A DNA stretch of 64,000 bases, taken from contig BPJV01000003.1 in NCBI GenBank assembly GCA_026004795.1, positions 248,001 through 312,000 of the forward strand, read 5' to 3'. Source of the DNA: Pirellulaceae bacterium (GTDB lineage Bacteria; Planctomycetota; Planctomycetia; Pirellulales; Pirellulaceae). Positions 39,657-50,184 of this stretch are shown piece after piece (positions within the stretch are counted from its first letter, which is position 1; the number at the start of each line of letters is the position of its first letter). The notes under the pieces were generated by a model. That model saw nothing but the letters and a program-made list of their open reading frames with translations, made no database searches and was not told the origin of the DNA. The position numbers and the translations under genes are program-made.

Positions 39657-40131
39657 AACCAACGGTGCCACCCACCTTTCAACAAACGGTGCCACCCACG
39701 AATGGCACAGTCGTTGTTTGTTTGCTGCTGTCAGCGCAGAATCTGACTGTTGGCAGCCCGGACTTTTTTGTTAAAACTTTGGGCTGCACATGCGAAAAAA
39801 CTGGTATTGTCATGAAATCCTTCCTGGTTTCATGATGTTGAGACCCTTCCTGGTGTCTGCCTCGCAGTTGAGACCGGGGAGGGTCTTTCTCATCAACCAA
39901 CGGTGCCACCCACCTTTCAACAAACGGTGCCACCCACGAATGGCACAGTCGTTGTTTGTTTGCTGCTGTCAGCGCAGAATCTGACTGTTGGCAGCCCGGA
40001 CTTTTTTGTTAAAACTTTGGGCTGCACATGCGAAAAAACTGGTATTGTCATGAAATCCTTCCTGGTTTCATGATGTTGAGACCCTTCCTGGTGTCTGCCT
40101 CGCAGTTGAGACCGGGGAGGGTCTTTCTCAT
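39657..40131. repeat. Perfect tandem duplication, 238-bp unit
   Basis: Copies at 39657-39893 and 39895-40131 are identical over 237 bases. Each contains two GTGCCACCCAC words, a TCATGAAA/TTTCATGA hairpin (39810-39835 and 40048-40073) and an AGACCCT/AGGGTCT stem. The unit is not a multiple of three and contains no convincing gene. Its right copy runs into a transposase start, so it is probably a duplicated 5' leader of an IS4-like element. Confidence 0.95.
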
Positions 40132-40312
40132 GGCCTCTATACCATTTTGTCCGCCTAAACGCAGCTTCGATTTTGGGAAGACACTGGGTGCCTTTTTCGC
40201 TCAGCCGGGATTGCCGTTTTCGAAGATCCTCACCGCCGAGCTGATTGAGAGCATCTTCCGTAAACACGGAGGAATGTTCGGACGGGTCTACACCACCTCG
40301 ATCGTGCTCTGA
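40130..40312 (+). pseudogene. Truncated IS4-like transposase, N-terminal remnant
   Basis: A 60-residue frame whose sequence (KRSFDFGKTLGAFFAQPGLPFSKILTAELIESIFRKHG then VYTTSIVL) resembles the first domain of IS4-family transposases common in planctomycetes. The rest of the gene is gone: the frame stops by a TGA that seems to lie at a junction, followed at once by AAAAAACGGTGCCACCCAC, a flanking REP-like word. Dead remnant; recognition is from memory and moderate. Confidence 0.5.
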
Positions 40313-40325
40313 ACCACAAAAAACG

Positions 40326-40336
40326 GTGCCACCCAC
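40326..40336 (+). repeat. REP-like word, left flank of the RAYT gene
   Basis: GTGCCACCCAC, the same word as at 39665, 39689, 39903 and 39927, and the reverse complement of GTGGGTGGCAC at 42013-42023 and 42130-42140 beyond the transposase gene. Confidence 0.6.
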
Positions 40337-40522
40337 TTTTCGCTTGCCATCGGTCGCCCGATCTGCTCTAATGGTGTCTGCCCGCTTGCCGCCGCTTGGG
40401 CGGTGTGCCTTGTGCCCATTGGCCTGGTGGCCCTGCGTCGGTCGAGGTGCCCTGCCGTGGCGGGGAAGCCTCCCAACGGTATTTGCTGCCCTGTTTCGTC
40501 TCCTCCCCCAGGAGTTGCCCCC

Positions 40523-41761
40523 ATGGGAAGACCCAAACGTGCCGAACAGTGGACTCCCGACGAAATCGCCATCGTCCACTGCGTCCAACGCTGTGTCCGC
40601 CGTGCCTTTCTCGCTGGGGTCGATCCCCTCTCCGGCCAAGACTACAGCTACCGCCGCGAGTGGATCCGACGCCGCCTCGAGGCCCTCGCCTCGGTCTTCG
40701 GCATCGACGTACTCACCTATGCCATCATGTCCAACCACTTGCACGTCATCCTCCGCACCCGCCCCGACGTCGTCGCTCGGTGGAGCGACCGGGAGGTGGC
40801 CATCCGGTGGCTACGGCTGTTCCCCGGGCACCGCTTGGAAGAGCATCTGGGAGAGCCGACCGACAGCGACGTGGCGGCCCTGCTGGCCGATCCACAGCGG
40901 CTGGACACCGTGCGTCGGCGACTGTCGGACATCTCCTGGCTGATGCGTGCCCTGTGCGAGCCGATCGCCCGCATGGCCAATCGCCAGGACAACGTCACCG
41001 GACGATTTTGGGAGGGGCGATTCAAGGCGCAGCGGCTGACCGACGAAGCCGGTCTATTGGCCTGCGCGATGTACGTGGACCTCAACCCTGTGCGTGCTGC
41101 CATGGCCAGCCAGCCCTCCCAGGCCCCGTTCACTTCGGCCTACGATCGGATCCAAGCGCAGCAGGGCCAGACGATAGCCTCGGCCGCTTATCCGATCCGA
41201 TCGATCCCTACCGAGCAGGCGGGGGAGATTCTCCGCACGCACACCTCGGCGCAGATCAAGCAGAGGAAGCAGCGTCAGCGACGCAATCCGACCGGCCAGC
41301 GTATTGCCCGCGACGGTTGGTTAGCGCCGTTGTCGGCCGATGCGAGCATTTCGGCGGCTGACCCGCAAGTGCACCGTGGCGGTGTGCGAGCCAGCGACAA
41401 GGGGTTTCTGATGCTCTCCTGGGAGGAGTACCGTAAGCTGCTGGAGTGGGTTGCCGCGCAGAAGAGCCCGCTCAGTGGCCATGGCGGCCAGTCGGCCGAT
41501 TCGACCAAGTCAGCCGAGTCGGCGGTCAACAGCGGGGGAGCGTCTGGCAAGCCGCCTGCTGGTGTGCAGGGGGTGTTGGCGAAGCTGGGGATAGACGCTG
41601 GGTTGTGGTGCGACGTGGTGTGGAACTTTGGTCGCTACTTCGGCCGCAGCACGTGTGCCGGTCGCTCCGAGAGCATGAGTCGGCATGCCGAGCGGACTGG
41701 TCGCCGCTGGGCTCGAGGCCAGCGGCTGGCCGATCAGTGTTTTTCCTCCCCGCCGACCTGA
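40523..41761 (+). CDS. REP-associated tyrosine transposase (RAYT, Y1 type)
   Basis: A 412-residue protein of the Y1_Tnp family. The HUH motif is IMSNHLHVIL (His72, His74). GRFWEGRFKA and LACAMYVDLNPVRA, whose Tyr is the probable nucleophile, are characteristic of the RAYT group. A C-terminal extension of ~200 residues follows (WEEYRKLLEWVAAQ ... RSESMSRHAERTGRRWARGQRL), as in other planctomycete members. RAYTs act on REP palindromes; here matching inverted words flank the gene. The ATG at 40523 has GGAG eight bases upstream; longer starts are unlikely. It appears intact. Confidence 0.85.
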   Translation: MGRPKRAEQWTPDEIAIVHCVQRCVRRAFLAGVDPLSGQDYSYRREWIRRRLEALASVFGIDVLTYAIMSNHLHVILRTRPDVVARWSDREVAIRWLRLFPGHRLEEHLGEPTDSDVAALLADPQRLDTVRRRLSDISWLMRALCEPIARMANRQDNVTGRFWEGRFKAQRLTDEAGLLACAMYVDLNPVRAAMASQPSQAPFTSAYDRIQAQQGQTIASAAYPIRSIPTEQAGEILRTHTSAQIKQRKQRQRRNPTGQRIARDGWLAPLSADASISAADPQVHRGGVRASDKGFLMLSWEEYRKLLEWVAAQKSPLSGHGGQSADSTKSAESAVNSGGASGKPPAGVQGVLAKLGIDAGLWCDVVWNFGRYFGRSTCAGRSESMSRHAERTGRRWARGQRLADQCFSSPPT

Positions 41762-42012
41762 GCGCAACTGCCCAGTTAATCCCTTCGCCCTTCCCCCAAA
41801 TCGCGCGGCGAGCCGCCCCGGCTCACCAAGGAGCGAAATGCGGATAGGTTTCTTTGCTTGCTAGATTGTACCGATCTCACTGCGGGCCGCTGGCTCACCA
41901 ACCAGCCTGCTGCTGGACAGTCAGGCCGTGAGCTGTTGTTGCCCTGGCCTTGAATCACCCCCACCTACAAAGCCCAGCCAGCCACAGGGCAGCACCAAAT
42001 CGAATCCGAACA

Positions 42013-42180
42013 GTGGGTGGCACTTAAGTTTCCGGTGGGGGGCACTCAAGTTTCCGAAGTTCGTGATTCCCAAGACATTGGCTGCTACCGAATGGGCCAA
42101 GGTTGTCGAAGTTCGCGAGTGCCACAAAGGTGGGTGGCACTGAATGGGGCTGAATGGGGAGGTGAAAAAGGTGGGTAGTG
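42013..42180 (-). repeat. REP-like words on the right of the RAYT gene
   Basis: GTGGGTGGCAC at 42013-42023 and 42130-42140, with variants GTGGGGGGCAC (42035-42045) and GTGGGTAGTG (42171-42180). These are opposite in orientation to the left-hand words, so the array converges on the transposase gene. Confidence 0.6.
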
Positions 42181-42202
42181 TCTTAGGGGTAGGCCCTCCT
42201 TG

Positions 42203-42287
42203 TTGCCTTCGTCGGAGCCAGCCGTCGGTCGCTCGCCCGGTTCGAGCGCAGCGAGTTGGCGACCGACGCTGGCGACTGACGAGGCAA
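42203..42287. repeat. 85-bp imperfect palindrome
   Basis: Left arm starts TTGCCTTCGTCGG and ends GTCGGTCGC (42203-42232); the right arm, 42259-42287, is its near reverse complement, starting GCGACCGAC and ending GAGGCAA. About five of six bases pair, with a loop of about 26 bases. It may be a BIME/MITE-like or recombination site. Confidence 0.7.
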
Positions 42288-42340
42288 CCGTTGCCTTTGT
42301 TGGTGAAGCCCGAGGGAGCGACGCCAGGACGCACCACTGA

Positions 42341-43537
<1,197 letters not shown>

Positions 43538-43876
43538 GACAGCCGATGGCACAAAAAGTTGCAAAAAGTTGAAAAGTTGGTGGTGGGTGGAATACAGCAA
43601 AGCACGTGAATGCTGGGGAAATGTTGAGTGGAGACAGGATGAGGAAGATAGTGGTGGGGAGTGGATGGTTGGAAGGGTTGGGGCGATCGTAGCAATATCG
43701 TGTCGCACTACGAAGGCAATGGCGTGGGAAAATGTCCCCCGCGAGAGACCGCTGCGAGCTAATCTTGGACAAGCTGCCGCAAGGATCGGGCACGACCATT
43801 CTCCCGCGAACGCAGCGTACCTTGTAATGTAATTCCGGCGACGTAATCCCGGCGACGCACCACATCACGACTGCTC
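43538..43876. other. Intergenic region after IS110, 339 bp
   Basis: Repeated AAAAAGTTG/AAAAGTTGG words near 43555-43580 then unique sequence leading to the flippase gene. It probably includes the right end of the IS110 element; the exact boundary is not visible. Confidence 0.4.
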
Positions 43877-45415
43877 ATGGCAACAGGCTCTTTGGCACCA
43901 TCCGAACCATCGTCGGCACGGTCTCATACTGGAGACAAACTGCTGGTGGCAGTACTTGTGATGCTTGCTGTCAATATGGTCCAGCGAGGCGTGGGTATGG
44001 TCCGCAATGTCGGCTTCGCTCGTTTATTGGGGGACATCAGCCTGGGCGAGTGGGCACTGACGCTCAGTTTTCTCGAGGTGGCTACCCCGTTAGCGCTGCT
44101 TGGTTTGACAGGAGGTTTTGGGCGGTTTGTGGAGGTGTACCGCCGGCAGGGAACTCTCGGCGATTACCTGCTTCATGCCTTGGGGGTAAGCACCATTGGA
44201 GTTGCGGCCGTATTGGCCTGGATGCTGGTGTTTCCACAGAGTTTTGAACGGCTCATTTACAACCACTCGGGGACTCCCACCGTCGCCGGTCACTGCGCGC
44301 TGGCCTTTGTGGCCATCATCGTCTTTACCGTTACGGCGGAATTGATGACTGGTTTGCGACACATGCGAGTGCTGTCGGCAATGTACTTTCTGCAAAGCAC
44401 ACTGTTCACTGGCATTGGGCTAAGTGCGTTGCTTCTGACGAGTGATTGGCGGTGGGTCGTGCTGGCGTTCGCCAGCGCATCGGTGTTGGCATGCACACCG
44501 GGTCTATTCGTCTTGTTGCAGCACCACCGCCAAGAGTTGTTGCCAACAGGAAGACTGTCCTCAGGGAGCCTGTGGACCCGTATCCTTCCGTTCGCCGCGG
44601 CGCTGTGGGTCAGTAATATTTTGAGCGGTCTATACGAAACGAGCGATCGATACATGTTGTTGCATCTGACCGGGCAGAGTGCAGATGAAGGGCAGGCCGC
44701 CGTCGGACAGTATCACTGTGGGAGAATACTCCCGAACCTGATGATCAGTTTGGCAGTGATGCTCAGCGGCATCCTGCTTCCCTACTTAAGCCACGATTGG
44801 GAGAACGGCCTGCAGCATCGCACCGGGCGACGGATGCGGCATGTGTTGATTAGTTGTTGTATGATGCTGTTGGCTGCCAGTGCGGCAGCTCATGGTATCT
44901 CGCCCTTTTTATTTCGATGGGCCTTTGAGGGTCGGTACCCTACGGCAGAAGCTGTTCTGCCACTCGCCCTGGCTCAAGCCGCATGGCACGGCCTGTTCGT
45001 CGTCTGTCAAGCGTCCCTATTGTGTGCGGAACGTGGTCGTTTATTGGCATTGATTACCGCCGGCGGTTTATTGTGCAACCTCATCTGCAATTTTTCATTC
45101 ATTCCTCGGTGGGGGGTGGCAGGAGCCGTTGCCGCCACGGCGTTGAGTGCTAGCGTCGCGTTGACACTAACCTTGCTGACCATGCGCCGATTGGGTTGGG
45201 GTTGTGGACGGGGCGCCGCCATCTGCTGTTGCCTGGCCCCGTTGTCCATCGTCGGCGGCCTATTCTCCACGGTGGCAATGGTCGCGGTGATGCTCTTTCT
45301 CGCGGGCCGCACCAACTGGCTGCTCGATGCGCACGATCGCAAGGAAGTCGACGATGCCTTGCTACCGCAACTTACTCGCTGGGGATTGCGTATCAATTCT
45401 CTCTGGCCTCAATAG
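43877..45415 (+). CDS. Polysaccharide flippase-type membrane protein
   Basis: A 512-residue integral membrane protein with about 12-14 segments in an MOP-flippase (Wzx-like) layout: the N-terminal ...MVQRGVGMVRNVGFARLLGDISLGEWAL, and repeated hydrophobic segments to the end. Such proteins move lipid-linked oligosaccharides across the inner membrane. Substrate unknown, no sugar genes nearby. It may have arrived with the adjacent mobile elements but has no obvious foreign composition. Confidence 0.75.
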   Translation: MATGSLAPSEPSSARSHTGDKLLVAVLVMLAVNMVQRGVGMVRNVGFARLLGDISLGEWALTLSFLEVATPLALLGLTGGFGRFVEVYRRQGTLGDYLLHALGVSTIGVAAVLAWMLVFPQSFERLIYNHSGTPTVAGHCALAFVAIIVFTVTAELMTGLRHMRVLSAMYFLQSTLFTGIGLSALLLTSDWRWVVLAFASASVLACTPGLFVLLQHHRQELLPTGRLSSGSLWTRILPFAAALWVSNILSGLYETSDRYMLLHLTGQSADEGQAAVGQYHCGRILPNLMISLAVMLSGILLPYLSHDWENGLQHRTGRRMRHVLISCCMMLLAASAAAHGISPFLFRWAFEGRYPTAEAVLPLALAQAAWHGLFVVCQASLLCAERGRLLALITAGGLLCNLICNFSFIPRWGVAGAVAATALSASVALTLTLLTMRRLGWGCGRGAAICCCLAPLSIVGGLFSTVAMVAVMLFLAGRTNWLLDAHDRKEVDDALLPQLTRWGLRINSLWPQ

Positions 45416-45459
45416 CCATCGCGGCGACTTCCCCAGGCCCCCGGGCACTCTGTTGACCA

Positions 45460-47289
45460 TCAAACTCCGGCGCGGCTCGCGGCGGCGCGGCTCAGCCGCC
45501 GTCGCTCAGCTTCCTTGAGATTCACCTTGCGCAGACGAATGGTGCTGGGCGTGATTTCCACCAATTCGTCGTCCTCGATGTACTCTAAGGCTGCTTCCAA
45601 GAACAATTTACGGGGAGGTTTAAGGATGATATTCTCATCCGACCCGGCAGCTCGAATGTTGGTGAGTTTCTTTTCGCGACAAGGATTGACCACCATATCA
45701 TTCTCACGAGCATTCTCGCCAACAATCATCCCTTCGTAGACTTCATCTCCGGGCCCGACGAACAACTCCGCCCTTTCTTGCAGACCGTATAGGGCAAAGG
45801 GGACGGCCTTTCCACTGACCATAGAGACCAATACGCCGTTGCTCCGCACCGGCACCTCACCTTCCATCGGCTTGTAACCACTGAAACGATGGTGAATGAT
45901 AGCCGTTCCCTGCGTGGCGTTTAACAGCCTAGTGCGCAGACCGATCAACCCCCGAGCGGGGATATCGAATTCCAACATGGTATACGTACCGCGTGGGGTC
46001 ATCTGTACCAGATTCCCTCGCCGCTGCCCGACCAACTCCATGACCGCTCCTACGCGATCCTCGGGAACCTCCACGTGCAAGCTTTCGAACGGTTCATGCG
46101 GTTGTCCGTCGATCGTCTTGATGACCACCCTGGGCTTACCGACCGACAGCTCGAAGCCTTCACGACGCATCGTTTCGATAAGAACGGACAAGTGCAGCAC
46201 GCCACGCCCGCGCACCGCATACGCCTCCGTTCCTTCCACCGGGCTCATGCGTAAAGCAACGTTTCTTTGCAACTCTTTCTCCAGACGCGCCTTCAATTGG
46301 CGTGTGGTGACGAATTTGCCTTCGCGCCCTGCCAACGGAGAACTATTGACGCTGAAGATCATCTCCAAGGTCGGCTCGTCGACAGTCAGTCGCGGCAAGG
46401 GGCGAGGATTCCCTCGGGAGCAGATCGTATCACCGATCTTCACCTCTTCGATTCCCACCACCGCCACGATATCTCCGGCACTCGCTTCGGGAACGTCGAC
46501 CCTTCCCAACTTATCAAAGGTCGACACACTGGCGACCGTCGCCGCTAAGATATGATCACCCTCTTGCACGACATCGACTGCTTGTCCGGCGCGAATCTTC
46601 CCCGCTTGGATCCGTCCCACGGCAATGCGGCCCACGTAATCGGACCAATCCAGGTTGGTCACCAGCAACTGCAACGGCGCGTCAGGCTCCACCTCAGGAC
46701 CGGGAATCTTTTCCAGCACCAGGTCCAAGAGCGGCTGCATGGACTCACCGCGCTGGGACGGGTCGAAGGTGGCATACCCCTCCTTGGCCGATGCGAACAG
46801 GTAGGTGTAGTCATCGAAGAACTCCTCCCCTCCCAAGTCGACCAGCAATTCCAGGGCTTCATCTACTACCTCAGTGGGGCGAGCATCGGGGCGATCGATC
46901 TTGTTGATCACCACGATGGGGCGGACCCCCACTTCCAACGCCTTGGACAAGACAAAGCGGGTCTGAGGCATCGGCCCTTCGGCAGCGTCGATCAACACCA
47001 GCGCACCGTCGGCCATGCGCACCACGCGCTCCACCTCACCGCCGAAATCGGCGTGCCCGGGAGTATCGATCAGATTGATTTTCACTCCGCGGTAGGGCAG
47101 GGCAATATTCTTGCTCAAAATCGTGATCCCCCGCTCCCGCTCCAAATCATTGCTGTCGAGGATCTGCGTCCCCTGCAGTTGGGATTCACGAAACTGCCCC
47201 GACTGCTTCAAGAGACAGTCGACCAGCGACGTTTTGCCATGGTCGACATGGGCGATAATAACAATATTACGGACATCTTCTCTTCGCAT
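45460..47289 (-). CDS. typA: TypA/BipA ribosome-binding GTPase
   Basis: A 609-residue translational GTPase. GTP motifs: [46 protein letters not shown]. Further domains II, III and V follow ([20 protein letters not shown] is the domain-V-like block). BipA helps ribosome assembly and stress adaptation. A longer frame up to 47397 exists, but the family starts with MRREDVRNI, so I use 47289. It is convergent with the flippase and divergent from rpsD. Confidence 0.95.
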   Translation of the reverse strand: MRREDVRNIVIIAHVDHGKTSLVDCLLKQSGQFRESQLQGTQILDSNDLERERGITILSKNIALPYRGVKINLIDTPGHADFGGEVERVVRMADGALVLIDAAEGPMPQTRFVLSKALEVGVRPIVVINKIDRPDARPTEVVDEALELLVDLGGEEFFDDYTYLFASAKEGYATFDPSQRGESMQPLLDLVLEKIPGPEVEPDAPLQLLVTNLDWSDYVGRIAVGRIQAGKIRAGQAVDVVQEGDHILAATVASVSTFDKLGRVDVPEASAGDIVAVVGIEEVKIGDTICSRGNPRPLPRLTVDEPTLEMIFSVNSSPLAGREGKFVTTRQLKARLEKELQRNVALRMSPVEGTEAYAVRGRGVLHLSVLIETMRREGFELSVGKPRVVIKTIDGQPHEPFESLHVEVPEDRVGAVMELVGQRRGNLVQMTPRGTYTMLEFDIPARGLIGLRTRLLNATQGTAIIHHRFSGYKPMEGEVPVRSNGVLVSMVSGKAVPFALYGLQERAELFVGPGDEVYEGMIVGENARENDMVVNPCREKKLTNIRAAGSDENIILKPPRKLFLEAALEYIEDDELVEITPSTIRLRKVNLKEAERRRLSRAAASRAGV

Positions 47290-47968
47290 TGATAATTTAT
47301 TTATTTCGCAATTTGAGTGAGTAACATTAGCAAGCCAGCGCCACATCAGTGGAGTCAGACTTCTACACCGGAAGCGGGGGAAGGAGGATCCAACCATACA
47401 GGAGCAGTTGCCCCCCGATCGCTCCTGCCCTCATGGGCACAGCCTCGACCGAAAACTCTGCAGGGTGCGAACCACCACCGATTCAATCAGTAGCGGTCTG
47501 GCGGAATTTCGATTTTCCTCGTTATCCTCGTGTTCGAGGAGGGGGGTGAAGAGCTAGTGGGTTTTCCGATCGTTGAGCCCTTGAGTAAATACCTAGGTTC
47601 TAGCATACTGTGTGCCACAGCCTGATCGAATCTGGTACTGATGGCACTCGATTCGATCGTTGTCGGAGATGGACAATCATCATTGCCGATGATGAACCCA
47701 CACGGCGATGAATCTTGCGTGAGATGATCTGGCCAACCGATCGCTAGGCGCGTGTTTTTCAGAGGTCATCGCCCCGACAGAGTAGAGGCAGAAGTTTAGC
47801 TCAACCCTCCCACCGGCAAAGTGGCCAGTGGAGCGCGGCAGCTTGGGGCTGCAGCGCCGCCGTGCGAACCTAGAGGGCGGACGGGATTGGGCCTGGTCGT
47901 CGTATCACAGTGAGGTGTGACACACAGCAGGTTTTCGCGGAATTTCGATTTTTGGAGTAACGAACGTC
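47290..47968. other. Intergenic region between typA and rpsD, 679 bp
   Basis: A long divergent control region. It contains two copies of GCGGAATTTCGATTTT, at 47501-47516 and 47937-47952, the latter just before the rpsD ribosome-binding site (GGAG). Otherwise nothing recognisable. Confidence 0.6.
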
Positions 47969-48577
47969 ATGGCAAGATATACAGGGCCAAAAGCACGGAT
48001 CAACCGTCGTTTAGGAGCGCAGGTTTACGAAAACTCGGGGGCGATTCGCGCTTACGACCGACGGGATGCCCCGCCGGGGATGCACCCACGTCCACGCCGC
48101 CTATCCAACTACGGTCGAGCGTTGACTGAGAAGCAGAAGATCAAGCACTACTACGGGCTGGGTGAGCGTCAGTTGCGTCGGTTTTTCAATCTAGCCAAGG
48201 CGGCCAAGGGTAACACCGCAGAGAATCTGTTAGTGTTGTGTGAACGGCGACTCGACAATGTCGTCCGCCGCGCGGGATTTACCAAAACGCGTCCGCAGGC
48301 GCGTCAGGGGATTACGCATGGCCATTTCCGAGTCAACGGCGTGAAGGTGACCAAGCCAAGTTACTTGGTGCGTCCCGGAGATGTGGTCGAATTGCGTGGC
48401 CGGGAGAATCTCAAGAATCTGTACCGAGGCATTATTGCCAACAATGACCCGATGACGCCTGAATGGTTGTCATTCGATTCGGAGGACTTGAAGGCGACAG
48501 TACTCAGTTTGCCGACGGCGAACGACGTGAGCTTTCCGGTCGACTCCAACGTGGTGGTCGAGTTCTTGTCCCGCTAG
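47969..48577 (+). CDS. rpsD: 30S ribosomal protein S4
   Basis: A 202-residue S4 that nucleates 30S assembly. The start MARYTGPKARINRRLG, then LSNYGRALTEKQKIKHYYGL and the S4 RNA-binding domain (RRLDNVVRRAGF ... VNGVKV) are all present. It lacks zinc-binding Cys in its N-terminal part, so it is the zinc-free form. Unlike many bacteria, it is not next to rpsK/rpoA here. It stands alone in its own operon, as often occurs. Confidence 0.97.
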   Translation: MARYTGPKARINRRLGAQVYENSGAIRAYDRRDAPPGMHPRPRRLSNYGRALTEKQKIKHYYGLGERQLRRFFNLAKAAKGNTAENLLVLCERRLDNVVRRAGFTKTRPQARQGITHGHFRVNGVKVTKPSYLVRPGDVVELRGRENLKNLYRGIIANNDPMTPEWLSFDSEDLKATVLSLPTANDVSFPVDSNVVVEFLSR

Positions 48578-48733
48578 GCGGAGGGGCGCCTCGTTGCAGG
48601 CGCTGCTGTCCGCTGCCAGAGCAACCGGGTATGGCGAGGTGATCGCAGCGGCGAAGAAGTCGCGCGCCGTAGCAGCGCGGTTGGGCTGGTGGACAATCTA
48701 GCGAGCAGGTTCGGTTTTTTCATAAGGGCGCTT

Positions 48734-50164
48734 ATGCACAGTCAACTGGTCGTGCTGGGGGGAGGCCCAGGTGGTTATGCCGCAGCATTTCTCGCGGCAG
48801 ATGAGGGCATGGAAGTAACATTGGTGGAAGCCGACTCACGGCTCGGCGGAACATGTTTGCTGCGAGGCTGCATCCCCTCCAAAGCGTTGCTACATGTCGC
48901 CCGCGTGATTTCGGAAGTGGGAGAGCTGGGGAGCGACTGGGGGGTCCGCTACGGCGAGCCTTCCGTCGACGTCCATCGCTTGCGGGAGCGCAAGGAAAAG
49001 GTGATCGACACCTTAAGCGGCGGCCTGGCTCAACTGGCCAAGCGACGCAATGTCACGGTCATTCATGCCAAAGGCGTGTTCGAGGATAGCACCACCTTGC
49101 GACTGGAGGGAGATTCTCCCTCGATACCGGCCGGCGGGAAGATCACCTTCGACCACTGCGTGTTGGCCACCGGTAGCGTTCCTGCCATGCCGCCGAATTT
49201 CCAGATCGGCAGTGATCGCGTGGTCGACTCCACTGGTGCCTTGGCCCTGCCCGATATCCCCAAAACGATGCTGGTGATTGGCGGAGGGTACATCGGCCTG
49301 GAGATGGGGACGGTCTATGCTTCCTTGGGGACGGAGGTGACCGTCGTTGAGCTGCTCGATGGGCTGCTGATGGGTGCCGATCGGGACTTGGTCAAGCCAT
49401 TGGAACGGCGGCTGCTGCAGCTGTTCGGCGGCCGTATCTATTTGAACACGCGAGTGGGATCGCTGGCGGAGGTTGAAAACCAGGTAGAGGTCACCTTCGA
49501 GGGCCCCGGGAAGTATGGCCATCACCGATTCGATCGTGTGTTGGTCAGCGTGGGCAGAAGGCCAGTGACACGTGGTATTGGGCTGGAAAACACGCAGGTA
49601 CAGTTGGACCAACGTGGCTTTGCCGTGTGCAACGAACAACGCCGCACTGCCGATCCTCACATCTACGCCATCGGTGATGTCGCTGGCGAACCGATGCTGG
49701 CTCACAAAGCGACGCACGAGGGGAGACTGGCGGTCGAAGCGATCCTCGGCCATTCGGTCGCCTGGGACAAAGCGGCCATCCCGGCCGTGGTTTTCACCGA
49801 TCCGGAAATCGCATGGGCCGGTTTGACTGAAGAAGAGGCCAAACGGACGGGGCGAAAAGTCGAGGTGGCAAGCTATCCGTGGGCGGCTAGTGGAAGAGCG
49901 CAAGCCATTGGACGCACCGATGGTTTGACGAAGTGGTTGATCGATCCGGAGACCGACCGCGTACTGGGATGTGGCATGGTCGGCCCAGGGGCCGGTGAGC
50001 TGATAGCCGAAGCCGTGTTGGCCATTGAGATGCGGTGCGAAGCGCGGGATGTGGCCGAAGCCATCCATCCTCATCCCACGCTCAGCGAAACATTGATGAA
50101 TGCCGCAGAGGTCTATTTCGGTACGGCTACGGAGATTTACAAGCCGAAGCGGGTACGCTCTTAA
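48734..50164 (+). CDS. lpdA: Dihydrolipoyl dehydrogenase
   Basis: A 476-residue flavoprotein, E3 of 2-oxoacid dehydrogenase complexes, reoxidising dihydrolipoamide with NAD. FAD motif VVLGGGPGGYAAA, redox disulfide CLLRGC (Cys41, Cys46), NAD motif IGGGYIGLEMG and catalytic AIHPHPTLSE. Start at ATG 48734, with AAGGG nearby. It heads a same-strand run: alcohol dehydrogenase 20 bp later, then aceE and aceF, so it is very likely the E3 of that complex. Confidence 0.94.
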   Translation: MHSQLVVLGGGPGGYAAAFLAADEGMEVTLVEADSRLGGTCLLRGCIPSKALLHVARVISEVGELGSDWGVRYGEPSVDVHRLRERKEKVIDTLSGGLAQLAKRRNVTVIHAKGVFEDSTTLRLEGDSPSIPAGGKITFDHCVLATGSVPAMPPNFQIGSDRVVDSTGALALPDIPKTMLVIGGGYIGLEMGTVYASLGTEVTVVELLDGLLMGADRDLVKPLERRLLQLFGGRIYLNTRVGSLAEVENQVEVTFEGPGKYGHHRFDRVLVSVGRRPVTRGIGLENTQVQLDQRGFAVCNEQRRTADPHIYAIGDVAGEPMLAHKATHEGRLAVEAILGHSVAWDKAAIPAVVFTDPEIAWAGLTEEEAKRTGRKVEVASYPWAASGRAQAIGRTDGLTKWLIDPETDRVLGCGMVGPGAGELIAEAVLAIEMRCEARDVAEAIHPHPTLSETLMNAAEVYFGTATEIYKPKRVRS

Positions 50165-50184
50165 AGGCGCTGTTCCACCCTAAC

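Noticed and set aside
39917-40744. 275-residue minus-strand frame across the tandem duplication and into RAYT
   Set aside because: It mixes repeat, truncated transposase and antisense RAYT sequence; no family motif is seen.
49013-50074. 353-residue minus-strand frame opposite lpdA
   Set aside because: Antisense shadow of lpdA; no ribosome-binding site or domain.
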